Assembly (NCBI GenBank): GCA_017744735.1
Contig: JAGIAR010000002.1
Location: forward strand, 64,599 to 128,598
DNA: 64,000 bases
From: Novosphingobium sp.
GTDB taxonomy: Bacteria; Pseudomonadota; Alphaproteobacteria; Sphingomonadales; Sphingomonadaceae
Direction: 5' to 3'
Made by a program: the position numbers and the translations under genes. Shown here one piece after another: positions 53,117 to 60,571 of this stretch (the first letter of the stretch is position 1; every line of letters begins with the position of its first letter). The notes under the pieces were generated by a model. It searched no databases. It was not told where the DNA came from and was given only the letters and a program-made list of their open reading frames with translations.

Positions 53117-53566
53117 CTACCCCCGGACAGCCGCCGCGATCGTGACCGTGACGACACCCCACAGGAAGATCAATGCGGGCAGGACCAGCACCTGCGCTGC
53201 GGCCGACTTGCCGTCGAGCCTGCCCGAAAGCGTTTCGACGCCCTCGCTCATGAAGCGGCTCCAGCTGAGCGGGCGCTGGGCATTGTCGGGCTTCATCCGC
53301 ACCCACAGCGCGGGGACCCCGAAGCCGGCGACGATCGAGATCACGAACGCCGCCATCGGCAGCGCGATCTCCGGGTTGGCGAAGCCGATGCACATCACGC
53401 CGAGATAGGCGAGAAACAGCCCCACCGTGAGCGCGTACAGCGCGGTCGGCAGTTCGAAACTGCGATCAACCCGCCCGAAATTGGCCTGGCCCGGCAGGGT
53501 GGCCACGGGTTCGGGATGGATGATCGCCTTGACGGCGACTTCGCTGCGGTTGAGTTTCTCGGCCAT
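53117..53566 (-). CDS. Small membrane protein, candidate FNR target
   Basis: A 149-residue protein with an N-terminal cytosolic part (NFGRVDRSFELPTALYALTV) and three probable membrane segments (about 42-60, 66-86 and 128-147), and a conserved-looking loop KPDNAQRPLSWSRFMSEGVE. I recognise no family. It faces the FNR-type gene and has a perfect FNR-like dyad about 49 bases before its ATG, which is where an activator site would sit. Confidence 0.75.
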   Translation of the reverse strand: MAEKLNRSEVAVKAIIHPEPVATLPGQANFGRVDRSFELPTALYALTVGLFLAYLGVMCIGFANPEIALPMAAFVISIVAGFGVPALWVRMKPDNAQRPLSWSRFMSEGVETLSGRLDGKSAAAQVLVLPALIFLWGVVTVTIAAAVRG

Positions 53567-53614
53567 CTCTGCCTCCTTGAATGGAGGCTTTGTGCGCCGG
53601 CCCGCACCCGTTTG

Positions 53615-53632
53615 GTTTGACGCCGGTCAAAC
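53615..53632 (-). promoter_or_regulatory. FNR/CRP-type operator dyad
   Basis: GTTTGAC (53615-53621), GCCG, GTCAAAC (53626-53632): a perfect palindrome containing TTGAC-N4-GTCAA, a close variant of the FNR/FixK box TTGAT-N4-ATCAA. Its centre is about 58 bases upstream of the membrane-protein ATG. It lies just past the moaE stop, so transcripts from the moa genes end around it. Confidence 0.6.
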
Positions 53633-53640
53633 GCGGCCGA

Positions 53641-54087
53641 TTATTTCCAGCGCGCCAGATCCGCATGGTCCTCCGGCCGCGGCTCGATCCAGCTCCATTC
53701 GCCGCCGCGCTTCTCGCGCTTCCAGAACCAGGCGTTGCTCTTGAGGTTGTCCATCGCGAAATCGACCGCCTGGATCGCCGGGCGGCGGTGGCGCGCGCAG
53801 GCCGATACCAGCACGATCGGCTCGCCCGGCAGCATCGCCCCGACCCGGTGGACGATCAACAGGCCCATCAACTCGAAGCGCGCCAGGGTCTCGTCGGCCA
53901 GCGACTCCATCCCCGGCAGGGTCAGTCGCTCGTAATGCGAAAGCTCGAGCGCCTCGACCGCGTCGTCGCCACGGACTTCGCCGACGAAGGTGCAGACCCC
54001 GCCAAGCCCGGGATGGGCATCGGTGAACGGGCCGACCAGCGCGCCGGGAACGAACGGCTCGGTCAGCAGGCGAACGTCCTTCGCCAT
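53641..54087 (-). CDS. moaE: Molybdopterin synthase catalytic subunit MoaE
   Basis: A 148-residue subunit that transfers sulfur from MoaD thiocarboxylate to precursor Z (cPMP). GVCTFVGEVRGDDAVEALEL, LIVHRVGAMLPGEPIVLVSA, HRRPAIQAVDFAMDNLKSNA, and the active-site lysine segment FWKREKRGGEWSWIE. It follows moaD after 2 bases; the order moaA-moaD-moaE is an operon. Confidence 0.95.
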   Translation of the reverse strand: MAKDVRLLTEPFVPGALVGPFTDAHPGLGGVCTFVGEVRGDDAVEALELSHYERLTLPGMESLADETLARFELMGLLIVHRVGAMLPGEPIVLVSACARHRRPAIQAVDFAMDNLKSNAWFWKREKRGGEWSWIEPRPEDHADLARWK

Positions 54088-54089
54088 GC

Positions 54090-54332
54090 TCAGCCCCCGC
54101 TCACCGGCGGAAGCAGCGCAACCTCGTCGCCCTCGCGCGCAGCCAGCGCGGACTTGTCGGACAGCAAGCCCCCGTTGAGCGCGATTCGCACCTTCTCGCT
54201 GGAGACCTGCGCCGCCAGCGCCGGTTCGAGCGCCTTGAGCAACCCGCCCCAGTCGAGCGGCGCGGCCGCCTCGCGCTCGGGAGCGCCGGCGAGATCGGCA
54301 AGCTTGCCGAGGAACACGAGCTTTACCGCCAT
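54090..54332 (-). CDS. moaD: Molybdopterin synthase sulfur carrier MoaD
   Basis: An 80-residue ubiquitin-fold carrier ending in the required Gly-Gly (LLPPVSGG), which is adenylated and thiocarboxylated by MoeB. Other family signs are VKLVFLGKLADLAG at the start and REGDEVALLPPV near the end. Lies between moaA (7-base gap) and moaE. Confidence 0.95.
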   Translation of the reverse strand: MAVKLVFLGKLADLAGAPEREAAAPLDWGGLLKALEPALAAQVSSEKVRIALNGGLLSDKSALAAREGDEVALLPPVSGG

Positions 54333-54339
54333 CGGGGGC

Positions 54340-55344
54340 TCAGCCGCCGGTCAGCGACATGTGGCGCGGCTGGGCCGGTGCGGCGCCGCGTTCGATCTTG
54401 AAGTGGTGCCGCTCGGGCTTGATCCGCATCGCCAGGTCGAGCCCTTCGGCAAGCCGCGCCGCCGGATCGTCCGAGCGCAGCGCGGCCCGCAGATCGACCT
54501 TCTCCGCCCCGCCGAGGCAGGCGTAGAGCTGGCCGGTCGCGGTCACCCGGATGCGGTTGCAGCCGTCGCAGAAATTGTTGGTCAGCGGGGTGATGAAGCC
54601 GACCCGCCCGCCGGTCTCCGCCACCTCGACATAGCGCGCGGGACCGCCGCTGCGAACCTCGCTCGGGGTCAGGGTCCAGCGCTGCTCCAGCGACTCGCGC
54701 ACCGCGGTGAGCGGCAGGAAATGGTCGGTGCGGTCTTCGTCCACCACGCCCAGCGGCATCACCTCGATCAGGGTCAGCTCGTGGCCGTGGGTATGGGCCC
54801 ATTCGATCAGGAACGGGATTTCCGCCTCGTTCAGCCCCTTGAGCGCGACCGTGTTGAGCTTGACCTTCAGCCCCGCCTCGCGCGCCGCGGCGATTCCGCG
54901 CAGCACGTTCGACAGCCGGTCGCGGCGCGAGAGCTGCTGGAACAGAGCGGCATCCATCGTATCGAGCGAGACGTTGATCCGCCGGATGCCGGCCGCCGCG
55001 AGATCGTCGGCGAAATGTTCGAGCTGGGTACCGTTGGTGGTCAGCGTCAGCTCTTCGAGCCCGTCGCCCAGCTTGCGCCCAAGCGCGCGGACCAGCTCGA
55101 TGATGTCGCGCCGCACCAGCGGCTCGCCTCCGGTCAGGCGGATCTTCCTGATCCCGCGGTCGATGAATCCGAGCGCGAGCTTGTGCAGTTCTTCGAGGCT
55201 GAGCACATCCTTGCGCGGGAGGAACTCCATCTTCTCGGGCATGCAATAGCTGCAGCGCAGGTCGCACCGGTCTGTCACCGACAGGCGGAGATAGGTGATC
55301 CGCCGGTTGAAGGCGTCGACCAGGGGGGCGAGAGGAGTGCTCAT
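54340..55344 (-). CDS. moaA: GTP 3',8-cyclase MoaA
   Basis: A 334-residue radical-SAM enzyme that starts molybdopterin synthesis from GTP. Radical-SAM cysteines C27, C31 and C34 in RCDLRCSYCMPEKME, GGEPLVRRDI, second [4Fe-4S] site in NNFCDGCNRIRVTATGQLYAC, and the conserved C-terminal Gly-Gly (MSLTGG). Heads moaA-moaD-moaE; the reading end of that operon meets the FNR-type region, which fits microaerobic molybdoenzyme use. Confidence 0.96.
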   Translation of the reverse strand: MSTPLAPLVDAFNRRITYLRLSVTDRCDLRCSYCMPEKMEFLPRKDVLSLEELHKLALGFIDRGIRKIRLTGGEPLVRRDIIELVRALGRKLGDGLEELTLTTNGTQLEHFADDLAAAGIRRINVSLDTMDAALFQQLSRRDRLSNVLRGIAAAREAGLKVKLNTVALKGLNEAEIPFLIEWAHTHGHELTLIEVMPLGVVDEDRTDHFLPLTAVRESLEQRWTLTPSEVRSGGPARYVEVAETGGRVGFITPLTNNFCDGCNRIRVTATGQLYACLGGAEKVDLRAALRSDDPAARLAEGLDLAMRIKPERHHFKIERGAAPAQPRHMSLTGG

Positions 55345-55361
55345 TTGCCTGTCATATAGCA

Positions 55362-55700
55362 CTATTTGCCGGAAATGCCCGCACTGCTTGCTTGCACCGG
55401 CAAAAGCTGCCCTGTGATGCCCGGTGCCTGTGCCAACCAGGCGAGCGTGGCCGTGATCGCGGACTCGTCCTCCCCGGTCACCCCGTTCACCCGCCGCGGA
55501 GCCGCCTCGCGCGCCAGATCGGCGACCGCAGCCCTGCGCCAACCGGCATGGTCGTAGGGCGCCTCGGGAAAGACCAGCGCAAGCGCATCGGTTCGGGCCA
55601 GCTCGGCACGGACACGCGGCAAATGGTCGCGATGGAACGCGGCCGCCGCGTCGAGCGCCGAGACCGGCAGCCCCGCGATGCGCAGCACCGCCTGCGTCAC
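55362..55700 (-). CDS. Hypothetical protein between folB and moaA
   Basis: A 112-residue protein with alternating strands and helices (MTQAVLRIAGLPVSALDAAA, ALALVFPEAPYDHAGWRRAA, VNGVTGEDESAITATLAWLA), like the second half of a Rossmann-type domain. No catalytic motif is clear and I cannot name the family. It overlaps folB by ATGA and ends 17 bases before moaA, so it may couple folate and molybdopterin gene expression. Confidence 0.7.
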   Translation of the reverse strand: MTQAVLRIAGLPVSALDAAAAFHRDHLPRVRAELARTDALALVFPEAPYDHAGWRRAAVADLAREAAPRRVNGVTGEDESAITATLAWLAQAPGITGQLLPVQASSAGISGK

Positions 55701-56068
55701 CTGCGCTGCCGCGTGAGGGTGATGCCGATCTTCTCGTCCGCCTCGCTCAGCGCCAGCTTGACGATTTTCACCGCAACTTCCTCCACCCGCTCGTCGCGCA
55801 GGAACAGCGTGTCGCAGATATGCTCGGCGACCGCCTCGATCAGCTTGTAATGGGTCGTGGTCCCGAGCGCCTCGGAGGCGGCGAACTTCAGGTCCATGTA
55901 GTTGAGGCTGGCGTCGAGATGGGTCTCGGGCTCGTAGCGCTCGGCCGCCTTGAGCTTCACCCGCAGGCTGAAGCGCAGCGGCTGGGGCTTGCCGGTTTCC
56001 TCGGAATAGATCCCGGTGAGGACGTCGTGCTCGAAATCGGCAACTTCGAGATAGAGGCTGTCGGACAT
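55697..56068 (-). CDS. folB: Dihydroneopterin aldolase FolB
   Basis: A 123-residue pterin enzyme of folate synthesis. LYLEVADFEHDVLTGIYSEE at the start, LNYMDLKFAASEALGTTTHY with the catalytic region, KLIEAVAEHICDTLF and KLALSEADEKIGITL. The usual early GIHGYE-type motif is replaced by TGIYSEE, as in several alphaproteobacterial members. In the run thrC-methyltransferase-folB-unknown-moaA-moaD-moaE, all leftward. Confidence 0.87.
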   Translation of the reverse strand: MSDSLYLEVADFEHDVLTGIYSEETGKPQPLRFSLRVKLKAAERYEPETHLDASLNYMDLKFAASEALGTTTHYKLIEAVAEHICDTLFLRDERVEEVAVKIVKLALSEADEKIGITLTRQRR

Positions 56069-56084
56069 TGGTTTGCTCTACTTG

Positions 56085-56987
56085 CTAAGCTTGTGAAGTC
56101 CAGCGCGCGAAGATCGCGGTCGGGAGCAGGCGCCCGGGCCGATCGGCCCCCTGCCCGTCCTCGCGCACTGCCAGGTCGCCGTGCTCGATCGTTCCGGGCA
56201 GATCGGCGAAATGCTCGGCCAGCAGGCCGGCGAGCGCGAGGCTGCTCATCCGCACCGCATAGACGGTGAGGAACAGGAACCTGCTGTCGCCGTCGAGCAG
56301 CGCGCGGCAATCCGCGATCAGTCCGGGCAGGCTCTCCTCGAGCCGCCATACCTCGCCCTCGGGCCCGCGCCCGAACTTGGGCGGATCGAGGATGATCCCG
56401 TCGTAGCGCTTGCCGCGCCGCACTTCGCGCGCGGCGAACTTGGCCGCATCGTCGACCAGCCAGCGGATCGGGCGGTCCTGCATTTCCGACAGGCCGGCGT
56501 TCTCGCGCGCCTGGGCTACCGATTTCTTGCTCGCATCGACATGGGTGACCGGACCGCACCGGCTGAGCGCCAGCGTGCCGACCCCGGTATAGCCGAACAG
56601 GTTGAGCGTGGACGCATCGCCCCGCCCTTCCAGCTGCCCGCGCATCCAGTCCCACACCGGGGCCATGTCGGGGAAGAAGCCGAGATGGCGGAACGGGGTG
56701 CAGTGAGCGGTGAAGCCGACTTCGTGCCAGGCCAGCGGCCAGCCTTCGCGCGGAACCGGGCGGAAGAACTGCCAGCGCCCGCCGCCGTCCTCGTCCGATC
56801 CGGGAACGAATTCGCCGTCCGCATCCCATTCGGCGAGCCGCGGCGACCACATCGCCTGCGGCTCGGGGCGGATGAAGTGGAACACGCCGTAGCGTTCGAG
56901 CTTGCGGCCGTGGCCGCTGTCGATCAGGCCGTAATCGGCCCAGCCCTCGCCCGCCATCACCAGCGGATCGAGCGCGAGCTCAGCCAT
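56085..56987 (-). CDS. Class I SAM-dependent methyltransferase (RlmI/RlmK-like, COG1092)
   Basis: A 300-residue methyltransferase: N-terminal acceptor part (FHFIRPEPQAMWSP), SAM motif I LNLFGYTGVGTLALSRCG with VTHVDASKKSVAQARENAGL, and motif IV DGIILDPPKFGRGPEGEVW. DPPKF is typical of the 23S rRNA cytosine methyltransferase group, though the PUA domain of true RlmI is missing, so the target is uncertain. Its 5' end overlaps thrC by 8 bp. Confidence 0.87.
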   Translation of the reverse strand: MAELALDPLVMAGEGWADYGLIDSGHGRKLERYGVFHFIRPEPQAMWSPRLAEWDADGEFVPGSDEDGGGRWQFFRPVPREGWPLAWHEVGFTAHCTPFRHLGFFPDMAPVWDWMRGQLEGRGDASTLNLFGYTGVGTLALSRCGPVTHVDASKKSVAQARENAGLSEMQDRPIRWLVDDAAKFAAREVRRGKRYDGIILDPPKFGRGPEGEVWRLEESLPGLIADCRALLDGDSRFLFLTVYAVRMSSLALAGLLAEHFADLPGTIEHGDLAVREDGQGADRPGRLLPTAIFARWTSQA

Positions 56988-58380
56988 TGGGCGTCGCATG
57001 TTCGGCGACATAGGCCGCGATCGCGTCGTAGTCGCCGGGCAGCTCGACGTAGCGCTCCTCGCGCTCGAACAGATCGCCGACCCGCGCCGGAAGCGAGGGG
57101 CGCGAGCCGATCGCGCGCTCGACCGCATCGGGGAACTTGGCCGGATGCGCGGTCGCCAGAGTGACCACCGGGATCGCCGGATCGATGCCCGCGGCGCGCG
57201 CGGCGTGTAGCCCGATCGCGGTGTGCGGGTCGATCGTTTCGCCGCAATGCTCGTGCGCCCAGCGCATCGCCTGCGCCATGTCGTCCGCATCGGCGCGGGC
57301 GCTGGTGAACAGCGCCGCGGCGCCCTCGCGCTGGGCGTTGGTCAGGCGCATCGCCTTCGACGCCTCGAAGCCGCGCATCTGCTCGGCCAGCGCGGCACCG
57401 TCGCGCCCGCCGCAATCGAACAGCAGGCGTTCGAAGTTCGAGCTGACCTGGATGTCCATCGACGGGGCGGCGGTGGGCGTGACCGTGCCGGCCGAATAGT
57501 CGCCGTCGCCGAGCGCGCGGTGGAGGATGTCGTTGACGTTGGTCGCGACGATCAGCCGCTCGATCGGCAGGCCCATCTTCGCCGCGACATAGCCGGCGAA
57601 GACATCGCCGAAATTGCCGGTCGGGACCGAGAAGGCGACCTTGCGCTGCGGCGCGCCGAGCTGCAGCGCGGCGGCGAAGTAATAGACCACCTGCGCCATC
57701 AGGCGCGCCCAGTTGATCGAATTGACCGCGCTGATGTGGAAGCGCCCGGTCATCGCCGTGTCGCCGAACATCCGCTTCACCATCGCCTGGGCATCGTCGA
57801 AGCTGCCGTCGATCGCGATGTTGTAGACGTTGGGCGCCAGCACCGTGGTCATCTGCCGGCGCTGGACGTCGCTGACCCGGCCCTTCGGGTGGAGCATGAA
57901 GATATCGACCTTCTCGCGCCCGGCAACCGCGTCGATCGCCGCCGAGCCGGTATCGCCCGAGGTCGCGCCGACGATCGTCAGATGATCGTCGTGACGGCCG
58001 AGGAAGGTCTCGAACAGCCGGCCGAGCAGCTGCAGCGCCACGTCCTTGAACGCCAGCGTCGGCCCGTGGAACAGCTCGAGCAGCCAGTGCTGCTCGTCGA
58101 ACTGGACCAGCGGCGTCACCGCATCGTGCGCGAAAGTGCCGTAAGCCTCGCGGCACAGGCCGAGCAGCTTGTCCTCGCTCAGGCTGTCGCCGACGAAGGG
58201 CGCCATGATCTTCACCGCCAGCTCGGCGTAGGGCAGGCCCTTCATCGCCGCGATCTCGTCAGGCGTGAAGCCGGGCCATTCGGCAGGCACGTAGAGCCCG
58301 CCATCGGAAGCGAGGCCGGCGAGGGTCACGCCCTCGAAATCGAGCGCCGGGGCACTGCCGCGGGTGGAGACGTAAAGCAT
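56980..58380 (-). CDS. thrC: Threonine synthase
   Basis: A 466-residue PLP enzyme converting O-phosphohomoserine to threonine. Opens LYVSTRGSAPALDFEGVTLA, PLP lysine K112 in FHGPTLAFKDVALQLLG, VGATSGDTGSAAIDAVAGRE, and AFSVPTGNFGDVFAGYVAAK. Its start is the first ATG with family similarity; the longer frame has none. It lies next to the SURF1 end of the oxidase cluster in many alphaproteobacteria; here an ArsR/SRPBCC pair separates them. Confidence 0.95.
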   Translation of the reverse strand: MLYVSTRGSAPALDFEGVTLAGLASDGGLYVPAEWPGFTPDEIAAMKGLPYAELAVKIMAPFVGDSLSEDKLLGLCREAYGTFAHDAVTPLVQFDEQHWLLELFHGPTLAFKDVALQLLGRLFETFLGRHDDHLTIVGATSGDTGSAAIDAVAGREKVDIFMLHPKGRVSDVQRRQMTTVLAPNVYNIAIDGSFDDAQAMVKRMFGDTAMTGRFHISAVNSINWARLMAQVVYYFAAALQLGAPQRKVAFSVPTGNFGDVFAGYVAAKMGLPIERLIVATNVNDILHRALGDGDYSAGTVTPTAAPSMDIQVSSNFERLLFDCGGRDGAALAEQMRGFEASKAMRLTNAQREGAAALFTSARADADDMAQAMRWAHEHCGETIDPHTAIGLHAARAAGIDPAIPVVTLATAHPAKFPDAVERAIGSRPSLPARVGDLFEREERYVELPGDYDAIAAYVAEHATPNG

Positions 58381-58427
58381 GGCGCGCGCCCTAGCGGCCT
58401 TGGCCCGCGAAGGGAAGTGCGCGCGGG

Positions 58428-58544
58428 GTGTGACCTTTGCGGTGACGCAGAACGGCCGCCGAAACTGTGTGACCTTCCCGGAATTTGCGAGCGCGGCCCG
58501 TGGTTTGGGAAGCATTGCGGGATAGCATGTGTGACTTTGCGGAA
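58428..58544 (+). repeat. Three direct repeats upstream of thrC
   Basis: GTGTGACCTTTGCGG (58428-58442), GTGTGACCTTCCCGG (58467-58481) and GTGTGACTTTGCGGA (58529-58543) are direct repeats in the otherwise empty 299-base gap between thrC and the ArsR gene. Spacings are 39 and 62 bases. They could be regulator-binding sites or remnants of a repeat element. The rest of the gap (to 58679) holds no gene. Confidence 0.55.
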
Positions 58545-58679
58545 GTCATCCTTGGATTCCCTTCGAGACGGGCGTTTCGGGCAGGACAAGTCATCGCACA
58601 GCGCAAGGGGTGTAGGAAAATGCTATCCTCCCGCTCGTCGCCCTCGATCCGTCCTCCCGGCGCAGGCTGGGATGGCGAC

Positions 58680-59021
58680 TTAAGCGTCCGCTGGCACTTC
58701 CCGTTCCAACCCTTCCTTCAGCGCCAGCAGACCCGCCGCCGCCCCGGCCGCATGCGGGCCGATCCAGCGCCGGTGGATTTCGGCGATCGGCATCGCATCG
58801 AGATGGTTGAACCGCTCGCGCCCCTTCCTTGCCGCGACCACCAGCCCGGCCCCCTCGAGCACGCGCAGGTGCTGCATCACCGTACAGCGATCGAGGTCGG
58901 GGAACAGGTCGCACAGCTGCCCGGTGGTCAGCGGGCGATCTTTCAGCGCGTCGCAGATCGACCGGCGCGTGGCATTGCCGAGCGCGCGGAACACAAGGTC
59001 GAGCTGGGCTTCGGTTGACAT
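58680..59021 (-). CDS. ArsR-family regulator paired with SRPBCC protein
   Basis: A 113-residue winged-helix protein: LDLVFRALGNATRRSICDAL, LTTGQLCDLFPDLDRCTVMQ, HLRVLEGAGLVVAARKGRER. It has the two-part ALGNxTRR signature of the ArsR group that partners AHSA1/SRPBCC proteins, and no metal-binding cysteine cluster (only C23, C37 and C46), so it is not an arsenic sensor. Its start codon lies inside the palindrome it probably binds. Confidence 0.87.
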   Translation of the reverse strand: MSTEAQLDLVFRALGNATRRSICDALKDRPLTTGQLCDLFPDLDRCTVMQHLRVLEGAGLVVAARKGRERFNHLDAMPIAEIHRRWIGPHAAGAAAGLLALKEGLEREVPADA

Positions 59022-59042
59022 GTTATATTTTTATAACATAAT
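59015..59042 (+). promoter_or_regulatory. Promoter with palindromic operator, ArsR/SRPBCC
   Basis: Plus-strand TTGACA (59015-59020), 16 bases, CATAAT (59037-59042): a near-consensus promoter for the SRPBCC gene. The spacer is filled by a perfect dyad, ATGTTATA (59020-59027), TTTT, TATAACAT (59032-59039), which also covers the ArsR start codon. A bound repressor would block both genes. The AT-rich block is very unlike its surroundings. Confidence 0.75.
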
Positions 59043-59073
59043 TCCCGGCGACTCAAGCGAAAGGATGCATGCA

Positions 59074-59556
59074 ATGGAGCTGAAGTTCAGGGTCGCGGCA
59101 CGGATCGCAAAGCCGGTGCACGACGTGTTCGAGGCGGTCGCCGATCCGGACCAGCTTTCGCACTATTTCACCACCGGCGGAGCGCAGGGCCGGCTCGAGA
59201 CCGGCGCGACGGTGATGTGGGACTTCGCCGACTTCCCCGGCGCCTTCCCGGTCCAGGTGGTGGAGGTGGTGCCCGACGAGCGGATCGTGCTCGAATGGCA
59301 GGCCAACGAGGGCGAGCCGCCGAATGTCGAAGGCGGCGAGCTATCCGCGCTCGCCTACAACACCACCGTCACCATGAGCTTCAAGGACCTCGGCGATGGA
59401 CGCACGCTGGTCGAGATCGCCGAGGAAGGCTGGCGCTTCACCGACGGCGCGCTCAAGGCGAGCTACGGCAATTGCCAGGGCTGGAGCCAGATGCTCTGCG
59501 CGCTGAAGATGTGGCTCGAGCACGGGATCAACCTGCGCGAGGGGATGTATAAATAA
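59074..59556 (+). CDS. SRPBCC/AHSA1 family protein
   Basis: A 160-residue START-like protein of the Aha1 domain family: LKFRVAARIAKPVHDVFEAV, DPDQLSHYFTTGGAQGRLET, GATVMWDFADFPGAFPVQVV, ERIVLEWQANEGEPP, ending WSQMLCALKMWLEHGINLRE. These proteins bind small hydrophobic ligands; the ligand and task are unknown. AAGGA precedes the ATG at 59074; an ATG three codons earlier is possible. Repressed presumably by the divergent ArsR. Confidence 0.85.
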   Translation: MELKFRVAARIAKPVHDVFEAVADPDQLSHYFTTGGAQGRLETGATVMWDFADFPGAFPVQVVEVVPDERIVLEWQANEGEPPNVEGGELSALAYNTTVTMSFKDLGDGRTLVEIAEEGWRFTDGALKASYGNCQGWSQMLCALKMWLEHGINLREGMYK

Positions 59557-59578
59557 TCTCGGCCGGATCCCCGAACGC

Positions 59579-60160
59579 CTATTTGCCGAGCCACTTCTTC
59601 CTGAGCGCCAGCGCGTAGATCACCAGCGCGGTGGCGGCGAACAGGAACCACTGGATCGCGTAGGAGAAGTGGTTGTTCGGAATGTCCTTCGGATCGGGCA
59701 GTGCATTGGGATCGAGGCTGCCGAGCTGCGGTGCGGCGATCAGCCGCGCTTCGCCCCGGCGGCCGGGGCCGACCACCCCGTGCAGCGTGCCGCCGTTCCA
59801 CAGGGTTTCGCCCGGCTCGCGCGACCAGCCGAGCACCACGTCGGCCTCTCCCGCGCCGTCGATCGCGCAGCGCGCGGTATGCGCCCAGCCCGCTTCGCCC
59901 TTCGCATTGTGCCCCGCCTCGGCACCGAGGCTCAGCACGCGGGTGCAGGCGATGGTCGCGTGACGGTAGAGGGCATCCTCGACCTCGGCCGGAGTGCGCG
60001 GCCATTCCACATCGGCCGAGATGGTCAGCGCCTGCCGGTAGTGCGCCAGCAGCGCCTCTTTCCAGTGCAGCCGCTGGAGCTGCCACACGCCGAGGCCGAT
60101 CATCGTCCCCACTGCAAGCAGCACCACGATCGTCGCCACGATCGGCAATCGGCGGGTCAT
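59579..60160 (-). CDS. surf1: SURF1 family cytochrome oxidase assembly protein
   Basis: A 193-residue protein with a membrane segment at each end (IVATIVVLLAVGTMIGLGVW and YAIQWFLFAATALVIYALAL), the start motif GLGVWQLQRLHWKEALL and the end motif NNHFSYAIQWFLFA. SURF1 helps insert heme a into CtaD. Its central part is shorter than in most members. Overlaps the DUF983 gene by ATGA. Confidence 0.9.
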   Translation of the reverse strand: MTRRLPIVATIVVLLAVGTMIGLGVWQLQRLHWKEALLAHYRQALTISADVEWPRTPAEVEDALYRHATIACTRVLSLGAEAGHNAKGEAGWAHTARCAIDGAGEADVVLGWSREPGETLWNGGTLHGVVGPGRRGEARLIAAPQLGSLDPNALPDPKDIPNNHFSYAIQWFLFAATALVIYALALRKKWLGK

Positions 60161-60555
60161 GGATCCTTCCTCACGTCGGACTGCACGACTTCCTTCGCCT
60201 TGCGCCAGTATTCGGCCTGCAGCAGCCAAGCCTTGGTCACGCGCAAGCCCCAGATGGTCGCGCCGAAGATCACCGGCAGCCACACCAGCGCATGGACCCA
60301 CAGCGGCGGGTGGACCTTGAATTCGAGCACCAGCGCCATCACCACCACCAGCGCCCCGATCACCAGCGTCAGGAATGCGGCGGGGCCGTCGCCGACGTTG
60401 AACTGGTCGAAGTCGAGCCCGCACACGCGGCAGCGCGGCGCGAATTTCACCAGCCCGCCGAACAGCGTCTTCGCCCCGCACTGCGGGCACAAACCGAGAA
60501 GGGCAGCCTGCGCGGCGGCAGGCTGCCCTTCTGTGTCCGGTTCATCGTGAGCCAT
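60157..60555 (-). CDS. DUF983 membrane protein of the oxidase cluster
   Basis: A 132-residue protein with two CxxC pairs (LCPQCGAKTLF and RCRVCGLDF), zinc-ribbon like, followed by FNVGDGPAAFLTLVIGALVV and a second membrane segment (LWVHALVWLPVIFGATIWGL). DUF983 genes lie in alphaproteobacterial aa3 oxidase clusters and are thought to help assembly; the reaction is unknown. Between ctaE (16-base gap) and surf1 (ATGA overlap). Confidence 0.88.
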   Translation of the reverse strand: MAHDEPDTEGQPAAAQAALLGLCPQCGAKTLFGGLVKFAPRCRVCGLDFDQFNVGDGPAAFLTLVIGALVVVMALVLEFKVHPPLWVHALVWLPVIFGATIWGLRVTKAWLLQAEYWRKAKEVVQSDVRKDP

Positions 60556-60571
60556 CGGCCCGCTTTTCCGA

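Noticed and set aside
58680-59021. Second arsenic/metal-sensing ArsR
   Set aside because: Its cysteines do not form a metal-site cluster and it is paired with an SRPBCC gene, a non-metal ArsR subgroup.
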